NCBI RefSeq assembly: GCF_000283155.1
Contig: NW_004454288.1
Span: 936,544 to 1,000,543 of the forward strand
Direction: 5' to 3'
From: Ceratotherium simum simum
Taxonomy: Eukaryota > Chordata > Mammalia > Perissodactyla > Rhinocerotidae
Length of the DNA stretch: 64,000 nt
Of this stretch, positions 10,165 to 22,830 are shown one piece after another. Positions within the stretch are counted from its first letter, which is position 1; the number at the start of each line of letters is the position of its first letter. The position numbers were made by a program, and so were the translations under genes. The notes under the pieces are model-generated. The model was given only the letters and a program-made list of their open reading frames with translations, searched no databases and was not told the DNA's origin.

Positions 10165-12150
10165 AGGAGGAAGTCTACAGTGCTGGGCTAGGACTCTGCA
10201 TTTCCTACACCAGTGGGATGCCACTGCAGCCCCAGCGACTCCAACTCGAAAATCATCTTTAGGGGTGGGCTAGATGGAATTTTCCTTGGTTCAGACCTTA
10301 TCATCTCTTGGAACCCCTGCCATCTCTCCCCTGCTCGGGAGCTAAGCCGTCACTCGCTGCAGAGTGGAAAAGCAGAAAAGAGCAATTATTATGCTATGCA
10401 ACAGACCTTTGACTCAGATTAACATCATCGCCTCTTGATTTGATCTTTCTATTTTTCTCTAAACACTTAGAGCATTTTGATCGCAAGCCAGGTTCATCTT
10501 TGGTGAAAAGCAGTATTTAAAAAACCAGGACTTATACTTGGTAGTACATATTTTAAGACATTTTAAGCTGATTGGTAAACTAATTGCTTCTGTGTCCTGT
10601 AATTTACAAAAGGTCAAAACGATTTGTTGTAAATATGCATCTATATTAACAGCTGTATGCCCAAACCAATTTCCACAGGTGACAGAAGAATTTTGTAGTG
10701 GATGAGGCCATGGAAGACACCTCAATGGTTATCTATGATTTTTGAATCACTTTAATTTAACAGGTAGGTATTATTGTATTCCAAGGCAGCTATGCATGAT
10801 GCTGAATGGCATATGCTGCAGAATACAGAGTGGTGGAAATTCCATTTCCTAAACATGCAGATAACCAAATATATATAGAGTCTGAAGCACAAGGAATAAC
10901 AACAGTGCCTGCTGGATCTGTGCACAATATGTCTACACAACGTGGATTTTCTTTTTTCTTTCCCCAAGTTTGCACCCAAGGTACTGAGGAAATTTTTGAA
11001 TGAGACTATGGAACAACTCCAGATAATCTTTGAGGAAAAAATGGAAAAACAAGGGATGGACAAATAACGTTGAGGTTTTCAAGACTGTGGAGTCAGACTT
11101 CTTCAAAATACAGGCTGCTGAATTAGCAACAATTGTGGCAGGGATTATAGAATATATTATTTAAAAAGTGGTTTGTAAGCACTTAAGAGCAGAACAGCAT
11201 TAGAGATTAGCATGGTTCACTAGGAGAAGCTCAAGGTAATCCTATTACCTATCATCAAGGAACAAACTCAGTGTGTATTTACTGACTATCTACTGTGTGC
11301 CATGCTCTTGTTCTAGGCTGGTGGTTCAGGGAAATGTGGTGGATAAAGAGTATTTGGATGGCAACAAAATATTTGATAATGTTTCTTACAACATGCCAGT
11401 TAAAAGGTGGATAGATGGTGTTAGGCCCTGCCTACCCCCAGCTCATCCTGGCTGCCCACTTCTGGCCTACTCAAGCCCAACGTCACTAAGAACCAGGCCT
11501 GGTGGTACATTGGTCTGTTGCATGTCTGGTGGGTATTTGGTGCTTTTCAAAGACAGTTTTTGGCTCTCCAGTGCTGTGTGAGAACTAGGCTGCAGATCCC
11601 TAAGTTCCAGAGTTATCTAAGTCAGAAATCTTGACTTGTGCCTGACACAGAGTCTAAAGCTCAAAGAAGTCAAATAAACGATGCGCCCAAGTCTATTCCT
11701 CAGGAAACAGGACAGCCGTGAACCTAATGCTATCCCCAAGTTTGCAAACATCCCAGTTCCAAAGTAGAAGATGCGAGAATCTCCAATAGTTTACTCATCT
11801 GCGTCCAGTCAGACTCTTTGAGAAAGACACTCTGTTCTTCTTACTTCCAAATGATTGGTGTTACCCTTTTTTAAAAAAAATTTACATTTGATCTCCAGAG
11901 GTGGTATTTCTTTCAGCCTAGTGCTGCAATGTTTAAATCTTGTTAGTTTTTTTTTTTTTTTTTTTTTTTTTACCAATTCTTTTCCTTGACCTTGGTTTCT
12001 GGACTTGGAATAAAAATTGGCAAAGGTTGGGTTAATTATTTTTCACAATATTTCCAGTTGTTGAATGGCTCAGAGCCAGTGACTGACACCAAACTCTCCT
12101 TAACGTAGGAGTGGGCAGGTTGAAGAAGACCCGCCCCACCAGGCCAGGGC
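10165..12150. other. Mostly unassigned intronic sequence
   Basis: A short reverse L2 end is visible at about 11258-11345 (TTACTGACTATCTACTGTGT). A T-run lies at about 11948-11971. The block at about 10745-11060 is moderately complex, belongs to no family I recognise, and has short overlapping open frames on both strands without coding features. Confidence 0.4.
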
Positions 12151-12159
12151 CCTTCAACT

Positions 12160-12360
12160 AAGGCAGTACAGTGTGGTGGTCAGAGTGAAGCCTCTGGTTC
12201 AGCCCTGCCACCACCTAGCAGATGATCCTGTGCAAGCTACTTCACTTCTCTGAACCTCAGTCTCCTCGTTGGTGGAACAGGCCTACTAGTAGTACACAGG
12301 GCTATCATGAGAATCAGTTACATCTATTTGTGCTAAGTGCTTATCCAGATGCACGGAGCA
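12160..12360 (+). repeat. MIR SINE (first of two in tandem)
   Basis: ACAGTGTGGTGGTCAGAGTG, CAAGCTACTTCACTTCTCTG and TGTGCTAAGTGCTTA mark a head-to-tail MIR. Confidence 0.8.
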
Positions 12361-12364
12361 GAGT

Positions 12365-12575
12365 CATGAAAGGCAGCACAGGGTAGGGTTGGAGTCCCAG
12401 CTCTGCATTTTACTAAACACGTGCCTCTCTGGGTCTCCATTCTCTCACTTGTGAAATGGGGGTAATGGTAGCATCCACCTCCTGAAGAAGTCACAAGGAT
12501 GAAATAATATTTGTCAGGTGCTGACTTAAAACAGTGCCTGGCATATAGTATCCGCCTGTTAAATAAATAAATAAG
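12365..12575 (+). repeat. MIR SINE (second of two in tandem)
   Basis: GGAGTCCCAGCTCTGCATTT, TTGTGAAATGGGGGTAATGG and AACAGTGCCTGGCATATAGT mark a second MIR in the same orientation right after the first. Confidence 0.8.
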
Positions 12576-13003
12576 TGCTCAGGGGTTAGTTCAGAAATGA
12601 ATGTTCCATCTGCCCCAATAACTGTAGCTTGGCACACAGAAGGTGTTCATTAAGTGTTAGCTATTTATTATTTCGACTACTCCTTGGCACCTCTTTCTGG
12701 AGTTCTCATGGCCCATGTTGTCCTTCTACAGCTTCCTTGGAGGCAGCCCCCAGGATGCATACTGGCATCTCACCTGTTCACCGAGCCCAGGAGGAAGGGC
12801 AGACCTACCCTGGAAGCAGGCCCCCTCGTGCAAACCCAGGAAGTAGCCTACAGGTGAGACTACTGCTTTGCAGGTGGCTCTCTTAGGCAAGGGGCTTCTG
12901 GTTTGGACTTTGCGGTTCGTCTGCATCCTTTTGGAGCAAGCCTCAGCAGACCCTCAAAATGCTAGTCAAACCCTGAATTCTCCTTCTCCTCCTCCATCTC
13001 TGC

Positions 13004-13250
13004 CTTTTTTTTTTTTTTTTGAGGAAGATTATGCCTGAGCTAACATCCGGTGCCAATCCTCCTCTTTTTGCTGAGGAAGACTGGCCCTGGGCTAACATCC
13101 GTGCCCATCTTCCTCTACTTTATATGGGACGCCGCCACAGCATGACTTAATAAGTGGTGCATAGGTCCACACCCGGGATCCAAACCTGCGAACCCCGGGC
13201 CACCAAAGCAGAGCATGTGCACTTAATCGCCATGTCACCTGGCCAGCCCC
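13004..13250 (-). mobile_element. ERE-type SINE with a duplicated 3' tail unit
   Basis: On the plus strand: T-run, two copies of a unit of about 45 bp (GAGCTAACATCCGGTGCCAAT and GGGCTAACATCCGTGCCCAT), then the tRNA-like head ending ACCTGGCCAGCCCC. Flanks TCTCTGCC and TTTCTGCT suggest a decayed target duplication. Confidence 0.92.
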
Positions 13251-14038
13251 AATTTCTGCTCTTTTTTTCAATTTCCACCAGTTCCTCTGTTTCTTGCCCC
13301 ATAGTGTCAATGCTACTGAAGGTCTCTGTATTCACTGGGTTTTCTCTGGCACTGCTTGCTCACTTTCATGTCTTCAATTACCATCTATGTTTGGATGATC
13401 CTAAGCATCATCCCAGGTTTCACCTCTGTCCTAAGCTCTACATTAGTGATTCTTAACACTCTCTCCATAAAAGTGCCCATTTACATACTACTTTTCACAA
13501 ATTTCCTTAAGCATATGAACCTCATCCACAGAACTATATGGAAGAGTACCTCTATCTAGACTCCTGTTACCAATGGCTTGTTGTGGACCTCAATTTTTTC
13601 ACCCTCACCCACCCACTACCCATGTCTGATTGAGTTTACCTTCAATCTGTCTCTACTGTCCCTTTCTTCTCATTGCCATCAGAACACTGGCTCCCAAAGG
13701 TTTCTTCTCTGCCAGCCCCAACAGACATTGTTCCCTGTGTACCTGGTCAGGGGCTGCCTTTTCCTGGAGACTATCTGAGAGGGGAGGATCTCATTGACTT
13801 TCTTTCAACCCCTGCATGTCTCAGGAAGAGGTCAAGGACTACCTGGGCAAAGAACTAAGTGAGAGCTCTCCAGGAAAGACAAGAGGATCCAACAGAATGC
13901 CTGATGAGATGAAGAGTCTATGATAAAGGCAAACAGTGCATGAAAAAAGAAAAGCAACTCAATACTCTTGGGAAAACAAAGGGTACTTCTAGAAATAAAA
14001 TGCTATTATAGATTCCTACGTGTCTCTCGTAAAATGTA

Positions 14039-14372
14039 GCAGGGGTTGGCAAATTTTGCTTTTTCCATAAAGGGGCAGACAGTAAATATTTTAGGCTTCA
14101 CAGGCCAAGCAGCAAAATTGAGGATACTATGTAGGTACTCATACAACACAAGAGAAGACAAATTTTTATACATTTTTCATTGGCAACAATCAGAATTGTG
14201 GATGCTGAAATTTGAATTTCTTATAAGTTTTATGTGTTATGTATATTATTGGATGTTATTTAATTTTTGCAACCTTTAAAAAATATACAAATCTTCTTAG
14301 CTTGTGGGCTGTACAAAATATGCACTGTGCCAAATTTGGCCCATGGGCCATAATTTGTCAATCCCTGAGATA
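14039..14372. mobile_element. Non-autonomous hAT DNA transposon
   Basis: It starts CAGGGGTTGGCAAATTTTGC and ends GGCCATAATTTGTCAATCCCTG. The terminal inverted repeats and inner landmarks (GGGGCAGACAGTAAATATTT, AGGCTTCACAGGCCAAGCAG) mark an old Charlie-type MER element. Subfamily not named. Confidence 0.75.
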
Positions 14373-14379
14373 TAGTTAT

Positions 14380-15650
14380 GTATCACCATTTATATTCATC
14401 GAGTTTCAACTTTTAGAATTTTAGAGACAAAGCATAATGGTATCTATCCTGTTTATTGATGAGTGCCAACTTAGTGGAGTATAGACATGCAATCATTTAT
14501 TTTGGCTTTCAACTGTGTTGTTTCTAATCCTTCATTCCTTAGTGATATTTTGGGCAGACTTCATAACTTCCCAGTCACCTTTGGTTGTTAAAACTTCTAA
14601 TTGCACATCTGATTGCAAAGCTATATCTCTGCTCCTCCCTATTTTAGATTCTAGCACTTTCAGTATGTTGTGGCAGGGAGCAGGAATTAAAAAAGGCCAA
14701 AATGTCCCTTCACTTAGCTGGGTGAGGTTGCGAACCTTTACTGTTCGTTGTTACTGCTTCTCCAGCTAACACTGATTGTCAGGGCTCTCTGCGTGCAGGG
14801 GTCTACGTGCTGACTATCTTGTGGAGGCACATGCATTGGTTATTAGAGGGTCCTCTGGGGGCCTTTCCATTGCAACTTCCTTCTCTGGTGTGGAATACCT
14901 GAGTCTGGTCCAGCCTTTTCCATCCCACCATGGATCCCACCACTGGCAACTCATAGCCCCATGCTGCTGAACCTCTGGTGGGCCCACACAGTACCCTTGA
15001 ATGTTTTTAAATGGCCCTTTTGCCTTTGGATGGAGTCAGTTCTGGACCAAGTTTCATGGTTTGGGGAGTGGAACATGGGCTGACTCTCAGCTCCTTCTTG
15101 ACGCCTAGGCCAGGCAACTCTGTGCAGGGCAACATCTTCATAGACGTCACACAGCCCTGGCTAGTGTCTTGTTGCTTGATAGATTGCTCTCTTGGATAGG
15201 CTACTGACAAAATGGCTCAAGTTCAGCTATCCACCACCAGACCCACACAACTCCCAGAACCTCCCCGTTCCAAACAGACTGCCTGATTACCATTTCCTCT
15301 TTCAGCCTTGGGGTTCCCCCCAACTCCCTGGCTGAGGTGGGCACATGAGCAGATGAGCAGTTGTGCTGCCTAAGCAAGTGTCCAATCCAGGAATGAGACT
15401 CCTGTCGCTCTTTCTTCCAGGCGCCCCCAAGCTTTGTGAATGATTCTTCTTGGAGCCACAGGGAACTCACTGAGGAACTAAAAATATTGGGGGGAAGGTG
15501 AGTAGTGGCATAAGAAAGCTAACTTATCATTTGTCTTAGCAAATGGCTATTGTCTAGAATGAATCAAGAACAAATGGTCCACATATTATTTAGAGGCATG
15601 AAGAAATGAAGGAACCACGAGAAGAACTAAAACAGAAACAGAGTTGAAAG
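14380..15650. other. Unassigned intronic sequence
   Basis: No exon, RNA gene or repeat consensus recognised. Base composition is mixed; the open frames are short and lack recognisable domains. Confidence 0.35.
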
Positions 15651-15654
15651 TGCT

Positions 15655-15812
15655 TGCTACTTGTGTTTCCCCATTTTACAGGTGAGGAAACTCTTGCTCA
15701 GAGGTTAAACAACTTCCAAGGTTTCTCAGCCAGTAAAGGGCAGGATCCAGGTAAGAACCCAGGTCCACCTGACCCCAAAGCCCCTGCTGTCATCCAACAC
15801 TCTCTGTGGTCT
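15655..15812 (-). repeat. MIR SINE fragment, reverse orientation
   Basis: CCCCATTTTACAGGTGAGGA, CAGAGGTTAAACAACTTCCA and AGAACCCAGGTCCACCTGAC fit reversed MIR. Confidence 0.8.
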
Positions 15813-17145
15813 CTCATAAATTATTAAAGGCCCGTTTGAAAAAGTGGACACTGGCAGGGTTGTGGAAATAGGGGAAGAAGAAAAACAACCTTAGAGTTTA
15901 CTAGGCTTCTCTTTAATCTCAGAAACTTTGGTTTCATTGAGGGTACTTCCACGTGTCAGAGCATAATTTTCAAATTGTTAGAAATATAATTCTCCCAAAA
16001 TACACAGTGAGCTCATGTCAAGTTTTATTTAACTCATCAATGAGGGAACCAGCAGAATGACAAAGCTGGTTCAAAGAAGGATTTTATATATCTTTTTCGG
16101 TGAAAAACTTCCAGAATAAGATTGTTAAGTTAGATATAAAATGGATTAATGTCCTAGAGGGTGGGCAATAAAGTCACAACATTGAGGTTATCTCCTCTAA
16201 TGAACAGAAATCATTTGCACCTCTACTGAACAAGCAATTTATGTGTATCTTCCCAGGTTTTCTACACACAAACATCTAATTATACAACCTGCCCCAAATC
16301 TATAATAAAAGCTAAGTCAAACGAAGTTACATTCCCCTAGAGAATCAAATGACCTCTTAGGTAAGCTTGTTAGACACTGCTGTATGAAAACATTAAAAGC
16401 ACACAATCATCTTTTTGCCTACTTTCTTTTTTTATTTTTTCTTGATGCATGCTAGTAACCCACACTGGCCACCCATGCTAATAACCCGCACTGGTCACCC
16501 AACCTTGGAATGCAGATCACTTGCCTTTATTCTAATCCAGAAGATAAAATTTCAAATGATGAAACGAACGAAAGTATTTTTAAGGCATCTACTTCCTAAG
16601 ATGGATAGAATCCTTGAGTCAGAAGGTAGAGGGCTGGGTTTGAAGTAGAAAGAAGAGAAGTAGGTCCTTTCCACCAGTGATGACACAACTATGAGTAAGG
16701 TTCAAAATATTTAACCACCAGTAGGACACAATACCAGTCAATCAGAATGGATGGGTCCATAGAGCTGGAGCAAGATAGCGGTGGGGAGCTGGTGAGGGAC
16801 TTGGGCCAGATGCTATTTACCAACACGTAGGGAAGTATTTCAACATTTTAAGAACCAGTATGGGTATACGGACATGTTCTGGCTGAATGTTAATCGTGCT
16901 CACACCCTTACCTCTGCCACCTTCCCCATCCTGACCTGCCCCACAGACACAGTCATGGTCACTCACCCCCATCTTCCCTTGAGATTCCAGCTCATTTCTC
17001 CCTTCTACTTTCCTCTTGGGCTTTAGGGGCAAGGAAGAAGGGTGCAGGGAAAAGAACAGGGAGAAGGTCAGGAGTAGGGAAGAGAATAAGAGAGTTCTGA
17101 TGCATTCTGCACCCATGTCTAAGGGAAGGAACAGCACTAAATCTA
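15813..17145. other. Unassigned intronic sequence
   Basis: Nothing recognised except a purine-rich minus-strand stretch at about 16900-17110. No coding or RNA features. Confidence 0.3.
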
Positions 17146-17149
17146 GGAC

Positions 17150-17258
17150 TATAGATCTAGGGATATAGCAGTGCCCCCAACAGACAAGAATCTCTGTCCT
17201 TGTTGAGTTTATATTCTACTGGGGGAGATAGGAGATATGAAAAGTATGAGTTAATGTA
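17150..17258 (-). repeat. L2 LINE 3'-end fragment, reverse orientation
   Basis: GAATCTCTGTCCTTGTTGAG followed by TTTATATTCTACTGGGGGAG matches the reversed L2 3' end. Confidence 0.6.
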
Positions 17259-17704
17259 TTTGTGAAAGCACCTAGTGCTGGGCTTGGCAATTGGGAAATA
17301 CACACCACTGTTATGACCTTCTCTCCCCCTTGTCCTCAACCACATCTTTCAGCTTCCCCAAAGGCTTCTGAGCACATAAGTAAAGCTGGAACCCCATCTG
17401 GCTGAAAAAGTCAACCATCTGGAGATTTAGAAATATGGGGGAACTTCTAATGACTGGATATTTTTTTCAGTTTTTCAGCCAGATGTTTGATGTCATCCAG
17501 GCCCATCTGTAGCAGAAATAGCAGTTTATTGAATCTCTAGTCTATAGTTTTAAGTTCCCTGTCCTAAAATCCTAAATGGGCTTTCTTTTCTTAGTAGGCA
17601 TTTTTCTTAATGAATTGAAAATTAATTGTTGACTAATGAAGAGCAATTCGGGAATCAAATATGAAAATATCAGAAATTTGGATTAAAAAGGCCTTTTAGA
17701 TAAT

Positions 17705-17885
17705 TTCCAGGGCTCAAAACTGGCAACCCATGGGTCAAGTTCAGCTACAAGGTGAGTTTGGTTTGGCTGGCACTGTGGTTTTAAAAAGTTGGATTAGTTG
17801 CCCACATTTTAAAAATCAAAATTCTACATCTGGCATTTTAAAATCTGGAATATTGAGCCAAATTTGACACACATTTCCCCAGGGT
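17705..17885. mobile_element. Old hAT-like MER fragment
   Basis: CTGGCAACCCATGGGTCAAG, GCCCACATTTTAAAAATC and GAGCCAAATTTGACAC resemble a non-autonomous hAT element. A related fragment lies at about 44050-44200, sharing GCCCATATTTTAAAATC. Confidence 0.5.
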
Positions 17886-18689
17886 AAAAATCAACTCAAG
17901 CTAAGCAGTAGTTGTCCCTTAGACGGGGCTCCTGCTCTCCAATTTGCCACAGCCCCCGTCATTCTCTATTGCCCCCATATTGAGAGCAAGTTTCATATAT
18001 TTCTCAAAGACACAGTTACTTCTCCCCCTTAGAATTAAGAGGACTGTGAAATGCTTGTTTCACACTTTACATTACCTGCCTAGCCCACGTGAACATTTGG
18101 ATTTGTTACTTCTAATCTTATGTGAAGCCCTCATTTTAGAATTGGGTAAACTGTGACCCAAAGGAGGAAAATAACATGCGCAATTCACATAACTGTTAGT
18201 AACAGAAATGTGATTAGCGCCCAGGGTTCCTTGCTACTAGGCCAGTGGTTTTTCCACCATCTAAACACATCACTTTGATTGTATCTAGACTTCGAGAGGT
18301 CTTCTTAATGAATCGCATATTGAGCATGTTCTCATTCAAGTTCACATGCTGCCATTGAAAACGTGCAGGTTGGGGCACCAGTTTGTGAATGCCTCGCGTG
18401 CTTTCCAGATAATGAGTCAGGCATTCCTTTTGGTTTCTCAGTGTGGGTGTCTCTACATAGGTCGATTGCTTTTTCATTCAAAGCGTGTCCTTTGCTGCCT
18501 CTGAGTTTGTGCCTGTCTGGTGGCTCCTGCACCCCTGCAGACGCTGCACAGGCGTGCTGAGTATTCTGAGCTCTGGGGCTTCTGAATGGAAAAACCCATG
18601 TGTCTGGGCATTCTCACAAGCTAATGTTTGGACCAGTAGCAACCTACCCACTAGAGCATGAATTAATGTTCTCTAGCAAATTCTCTGAG

Positions 18690-18897
18690 GAGCAACATGA
18701 CTTACGTGAAGTATTGCCTACTGGGTTTTGGTATGTGGCCTTGGGCAAGTTATATGACTTCTCCAGGCCTCAGTTTCCTCATCTATAAGATAAGGCTAAT
18801 AATAATACCTACATCATTGAGCACCTTTGAAGATGAAAGAGTTAATTTTTCAAAATTCTTAGAGCAGTCCTTGCACATAATAAGAGGTAAATAGAAA
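18690..18897 (+). repeat. MIR SINE
   Basis: GGCCTTGGGCAAGTTATATG, CTCAGTTTCCTCATCTATAA and TTAGAGCAGTCCTTGCACAT lie in MIR order. Confidence 0.85.
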
Positions 18898-19007
18898 TTA
18901 CATTCTGGTGAGTTATAGAAATGAAACATCCATCTCTCATTTGAGTGACGTGATCCTTCTTAACACGAGGTCATTCCCAGTCCCATTGTAAATGCTCAAC
19001 GCATAGT

Positions 19008-19172
19008 GGCTTTAACATCATAATTGCTTGGAGCACTTCTAGAAAATTCAGATTCCAGTGATCCACCGCAGACCTATGGAAGTAGAGAATCTAGTAGTGG
19101 GGCCTGATAATCTATTTTTTAAAGCTCTTCATGTGATTCTGATGACTAGCCAAGTTTGGAAACAATTGATGT
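19008..19172 (-). mobile_element. MER5A-like hAT fragment (diverged)
   Basis: CAGATTCCAGTGATCC, TAGTGGGGCCTGATAATCTA and CATGTGATTCTGATGACTAG resemble the MER5A order, with much divergence. Confidence 0.5.
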
Positions 19173-19174
19173 AG

Positions 19175-20470
19175 TTTTCTTATACTTAAGTATCTTTGGT
19201 GGTGGAGAACTCTTAACCTCTTGAAGCTTCCCATTCCACATTGGATAGTCATTTACATTAAGGTAAAATGTGTTTCCTCTAGCTCCTCCTTCTACCCCCT
19301 TAAGGCCACACAGAACATTTCGAATCTCTTTTCAGTATGACAACCTGTCAGATATTTGCAGACGCTGTCTTGTCCCTCCTGAGCATTGTCTTCTTTTAGA
19401 CAAAATAGCCCCATTCCCTCATGGCTCTTTAAAAATTATAGATGAATGGACTCTTCTGATTTGATATCTAAGAAAATTGAGCTACAAGACCCCCAGTATC
19501 CTTTGGCACTTAGAGGGCCAGAAAAATGAGGATGTTGAGGTTCTGGGAGAGAGGAGATATTGAAGGAAAGATGGCTATACACCTTCATTCCAGCAGAGTA
19601 TGGATGCTGCCTACGGCATGTGTCTTCTCATGCAGAAATCAGAGGCTCCTGTTAATTCCTTGAACACTTGATGTATTCAGTACCTGAGGAAAAGTCTTGG
19701 CCTCAGATTTCACCCAGGCCCTTGTAGCGTTGGTTATGTGGGTGTACCAATAGCTAAAAAATCATTGTGATGCGTTAAAGTTTATGCATCTTACTGTATC
19801 TAATACTTCAAAAAATGGAAAAATAAAAAATTAGCTGGGCCAAATTGCATGGAGACTGCAACAAATTTTCTCAGAAGAATTCACATGACCAAGAACATAC
19901 GACTCTAAGAGTCATCCAATTCCTTCTTGATTCAAATTCTCACTTCTCCCACTAAGCCCACAGAATGGCTGAGTGGGATTTCAATTCCTTGTACAATCTG
20001 TGGGTGTAGGACATGATGTTGGAGAAAAGCAAAACCATCAGTTGAGAAATTCTGAGGAAAGGTTCAGGAATTTTAGGCCCTAATGCGGGAAGCTGAAATT
20101 GGTGTTTAATTGTGTATTCCCAGGTTTAGTTTCATGAGGCTTAAGAATTGGAAATAACTAAAACATGGTCTACATATGTGCAATTTTTGGCTTGGGAGAA
20201 GCCTCAGATTTTTTATGCCATCCCTAGAACCACGTAGGCCTCAAGTCATCCACCAAATCACAGCTTTACAAAAGATAATTCAAGTCCTTATTGCCAATAT
20301 AGGAAAGAGAATTATGGAATTTCCCTAAGGTAAATGACTTCACCATACCTGATCACAAATGATCACCAACATTAGATTTTTGCCAATGTTTAGGGAAGAA
20401 TTATTCTAGAATTTCCATCAGTACACTGGATACAACATGAGCTTTGGATAGTGCTAATTCAAGACCACCT
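19175..20470. other. Unassigned intronic sequence
   Basis: No repeat family, exon or RNA gene recognised. A weak fragment at 19200-19420 may be an old LINE. Confidence 0.3.
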
Positions 20471-20477
20471 ATTCCAA

Positions 20478-20600
20478 ACTAATCATTTCCCAGACTAATA
20501 AACCGAGGGTTAGAGAGGGTAAATGTCTTAGCCAAGATCACACAGATGGTTTGCAGCATTACCCAGGTCTTTCGACTTCAAGCAGTGATCCTCATTGCAT
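20478..20600 (-). repeat. MIR SINE fragment, reverse orientation
   Basis: ACTAATAAACCGAGGGTTAG, GATCACACAGATGGTTTGCA and TTACCCAGGTCTTTCGACTT fit reversed MIR. Confidence 0.65.
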
Positions 20601-21527
20601 TTAAAGTAGTTCTTTCCCACCTGGGCTTCCCACCAGTTGCAAATTTGAGTTGCAAACAGAATCAATTGTAGTAGTGCTATGGTCAGGAGAGCAGTTGTTC
20701 AGAGTGTCAGGACATGGGAAGAAGGCCAGGGAATGATGCAATATTAACTAGCAAGTGATGTCATAGCATGACTTCCTAAGCGATTTACATAAATGCAAGT
20801 TCTCAAGAAGCCCTCACAAATGCCAGCCAGTGGGATGCAGGCATGGAGAACCAATGACAAGCAGGGGACGGGAGCATATAGAAAACCCAGGTTGCCATGC
20901 CCATCACTGTGACAAGCTTCACAGATTCCTCAGAAGCCTGAGCAAGCTCCCTTCTGCCCTTCTAATCCAGTGTCTTCTCTTAGGCACATAGGTTCCCAAG
21001 AGCTTTGATTTTCTTCTCTATCTTTCTGTTTCCTCCCACTGACATCAGGCATTGCTCAGCGATGCTGAGAGTGACTCCTGGTGTAGTGAAAGAGAGTTTA
21101 ATAGAGAGACAGGCTATCCAAGAGCTTGACATCTAAAACTGGTCTTTTCCTCTCCATTATAATTTAGAACAAATCCTCAATTTTAAAAATTAGAAGCAGT
21201 AAGCTGCGATTCTTGGAGAATCCATCTCATGTAAATATCAAGGAAATACATTTCTTGGGTTTGGGGGATGATTTAGGAAAGAAGACAGGTAGATTCCAAG
21301 CACCAAGACTTCAGTTTTGTTTTGATCCCGAATAGTGAAGCATGTTTTAATAAGGAAGTTTTCTTAAAATGTGTGTGTGTGCATGTAGGGGTTCACACAT
21401 GTTAGTCTAGAACTGGTTGGCAATGGAAGTTCATGCAAATATCTAGTTAAACCAAACTCAGAAGAAACTGATAAGACTGTGTTGAGAAATAAGGAAATAG
21501 CTCAGAGTGTGCCAGTCTAGGTTAGGG

Positions 21528-21633
21528 ACTCTCATTCTCTCTCCACCACCCCTATCTCTCTCACTCTCTGTCTCTCTCTCTCTCTCCCTCCTCTCTCACC
21601 CTTTCTCTCTCCCTCCCTCCCTCCCTCTCCCAC
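21528..21633 (+). repeat. TC-rich microsatellite
   Basis: An imperfect run of TCTC, CCTC and CCCT units, almost purely pyrimidine for about 100 bp, in the 3' direction of CACNG3 exon 1 within intron 1. Confidence 0.9.
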
Positions 21634-21987
21634 TGAAATGCAATTTAAGCAGAGCCAAAGACCCCATCACAAGCCAGAGAACAAAGCAGTTCACAATATG
21701 CTTAGGGATTTTGGATTTGAAGACTTTTCTCAACTGCAGAGGCTGCCTAGAGTGCCACAAAATCGCATCTCATGAAGCTTATACAAAAAACAATCAACAA
21801 GACCCAATCCCTTCATCCCACACAGCATTCATCTTGCTGGGAACAGTCTGGACATCTGCACATTCTCAGCAATAATTTGAACAATCCTCTTTCCTCATCA
21901 CTGCCTCCATCTCCCCAAACACCCACTGGGATATCAGAATATCAGAAACTGGATTATTTGGGACCATTGAGAGGAATTTGTAAATAC

Positions 21988-22198
21988 CTTCTAGGCAGCA
22001 GGTCCTCCACAGCCCCGAATGGGTCATTACTTCTTCATTCTTCCTGCTGGTTTCATTATCACTTGTAGATTTAGTCCTGCACACACCTCTGGAATATAAC
22101 CAGTAGTCCGTGCCCACTGCAATGGTCATTAAACTAAAAGCTGCAAAGGCTCCCACAGTGGTGATCAACATCTGGATACCTCTGTCACACATCCTCAT
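21988..22198 (-). CDS. CACNG3: CACNG3 coding exon 1 (TARP gamma-3, N-terminal part)
   Basis: First coding exon of the voltage-dependent calcium channel gamma-3 subunit, a transmembrane AMPA-receptor regulatory protein. The family traffics AMPA receptors to neuronal synapses and slows their gating. The 70 complete codons start at the ATG at 22196-22198 with [10 protein letters not shown], which separates gamma-3 from the otherwise similar gamma-2 (MGLFDRG). Residues 10-30 or so form the first membrane span ([20 protein letters not shown]). An N-glycosylation sequon NET lies at residues 48-50, and the claudin-family motif GLWRTCC at 62-68 begins the extracellular loop. The exon stops after the first base of codon 71, at an AAG/GTATTT donor (GT at 21987-21986). 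The open frame runs past the donor into the intron, but that extension has no family similarity. No break is seen. The full protein is about 315 residues, so this is roughly the first quarter. Confidence 0.97.
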
Positions 22199-22604
22199 AA
22201 TTCTTCATGGTACTCTGGACGGCTGGGGGTTGGAGGGGGAGGTTCAATGCCGGAGGGGGAAATCACTCTGCAGCTGGGTAACCTAGGACAGGTGCTTGCA
22301 AAAATCCGAGTCTCCTCTTGTCAGCATCCACAGGGACTTTGGAAAAGCTGGGATTTCCTGTCTGGGGCTCTGTCCTGTTCTCTGGATCGCCTATGGCCCT
22401 CGGAAGGGTGCAGGATCCAGGGGGTTGGTCCACATCACTGCTGCCTTCTGAGGATCCCCGGGTTCCTTTCATTCCTCAGGAGCTTGGTAAGGATGAGGGT
22501 CCGTGCAGGGCATGGCTCCGGAGCCTGAAGATGCCAGCTCGGTTTGAGATGCGCCTGGCTCCTCACAGCCCCGGGAGACTAAGGCAAAGAAATCCAGAGA
22601 GGTC

Positions 22605-22663
22605 TATGTGTGCGTGTGTGTGTGTGTGCGTGCGTGCGTGTGTGTGCGAGCGCGTGTGCTGGG
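22605..22663 (+). repeat. TG/CG alternating microsatellite in the CACNG3 upstream region
   Basis: A run of TGTG and TGCG units with a GCGAGCGCG interruption. It is alternating purine-pyrimidine sequence of the kind that can adopt Z-DNA, about 410-465 bp upstream of the start codon. Confidence 0.95.
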
Positions 22664-22830
22664 GGTGAGGGCGGATGGCAAAAAATAGCACTGCTGGGAG
22701 GCGAGTCGCTGAGAAGAGTGTTCATTGCTTCCCCAGCCTCCCAGGAAAGCTCTCCGCCTGCTCCCGACACCCCCGCTCAAACTGGAGAAAAGACAGTCTT
22801 GGGGCGGGGGCCGGACGGTTTCACTGGAGA

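Larger units (their letters stand above)
1..21987 (-). other. CACNG3: Intron 1 of CACNG3 (partial, 3' side outside window)
   Basis: Everything left of the exon 1 splice donor at 21988 is read as intron 1, because the gene runs on the minus strand and no second exon was found. Exon 2 of this family continues the claudin-like loop with a Cys/Asp/Glu-rich stretch; I saw no such coding segment. CACNG3 is known to have a very long first intron, which fits. The sequence is mainly MIR, L2, hAT, LTR-like and ERE repeats, listed separately. Confidence 0.85.

Noticed and set aside
21866..21987. Extension of the CACNG3 exon 1 frame past residue 70
   Set aside because: A donor site AAG/GTATTT ends the exon at 21988, and the extension no longer resembles the TARP family.
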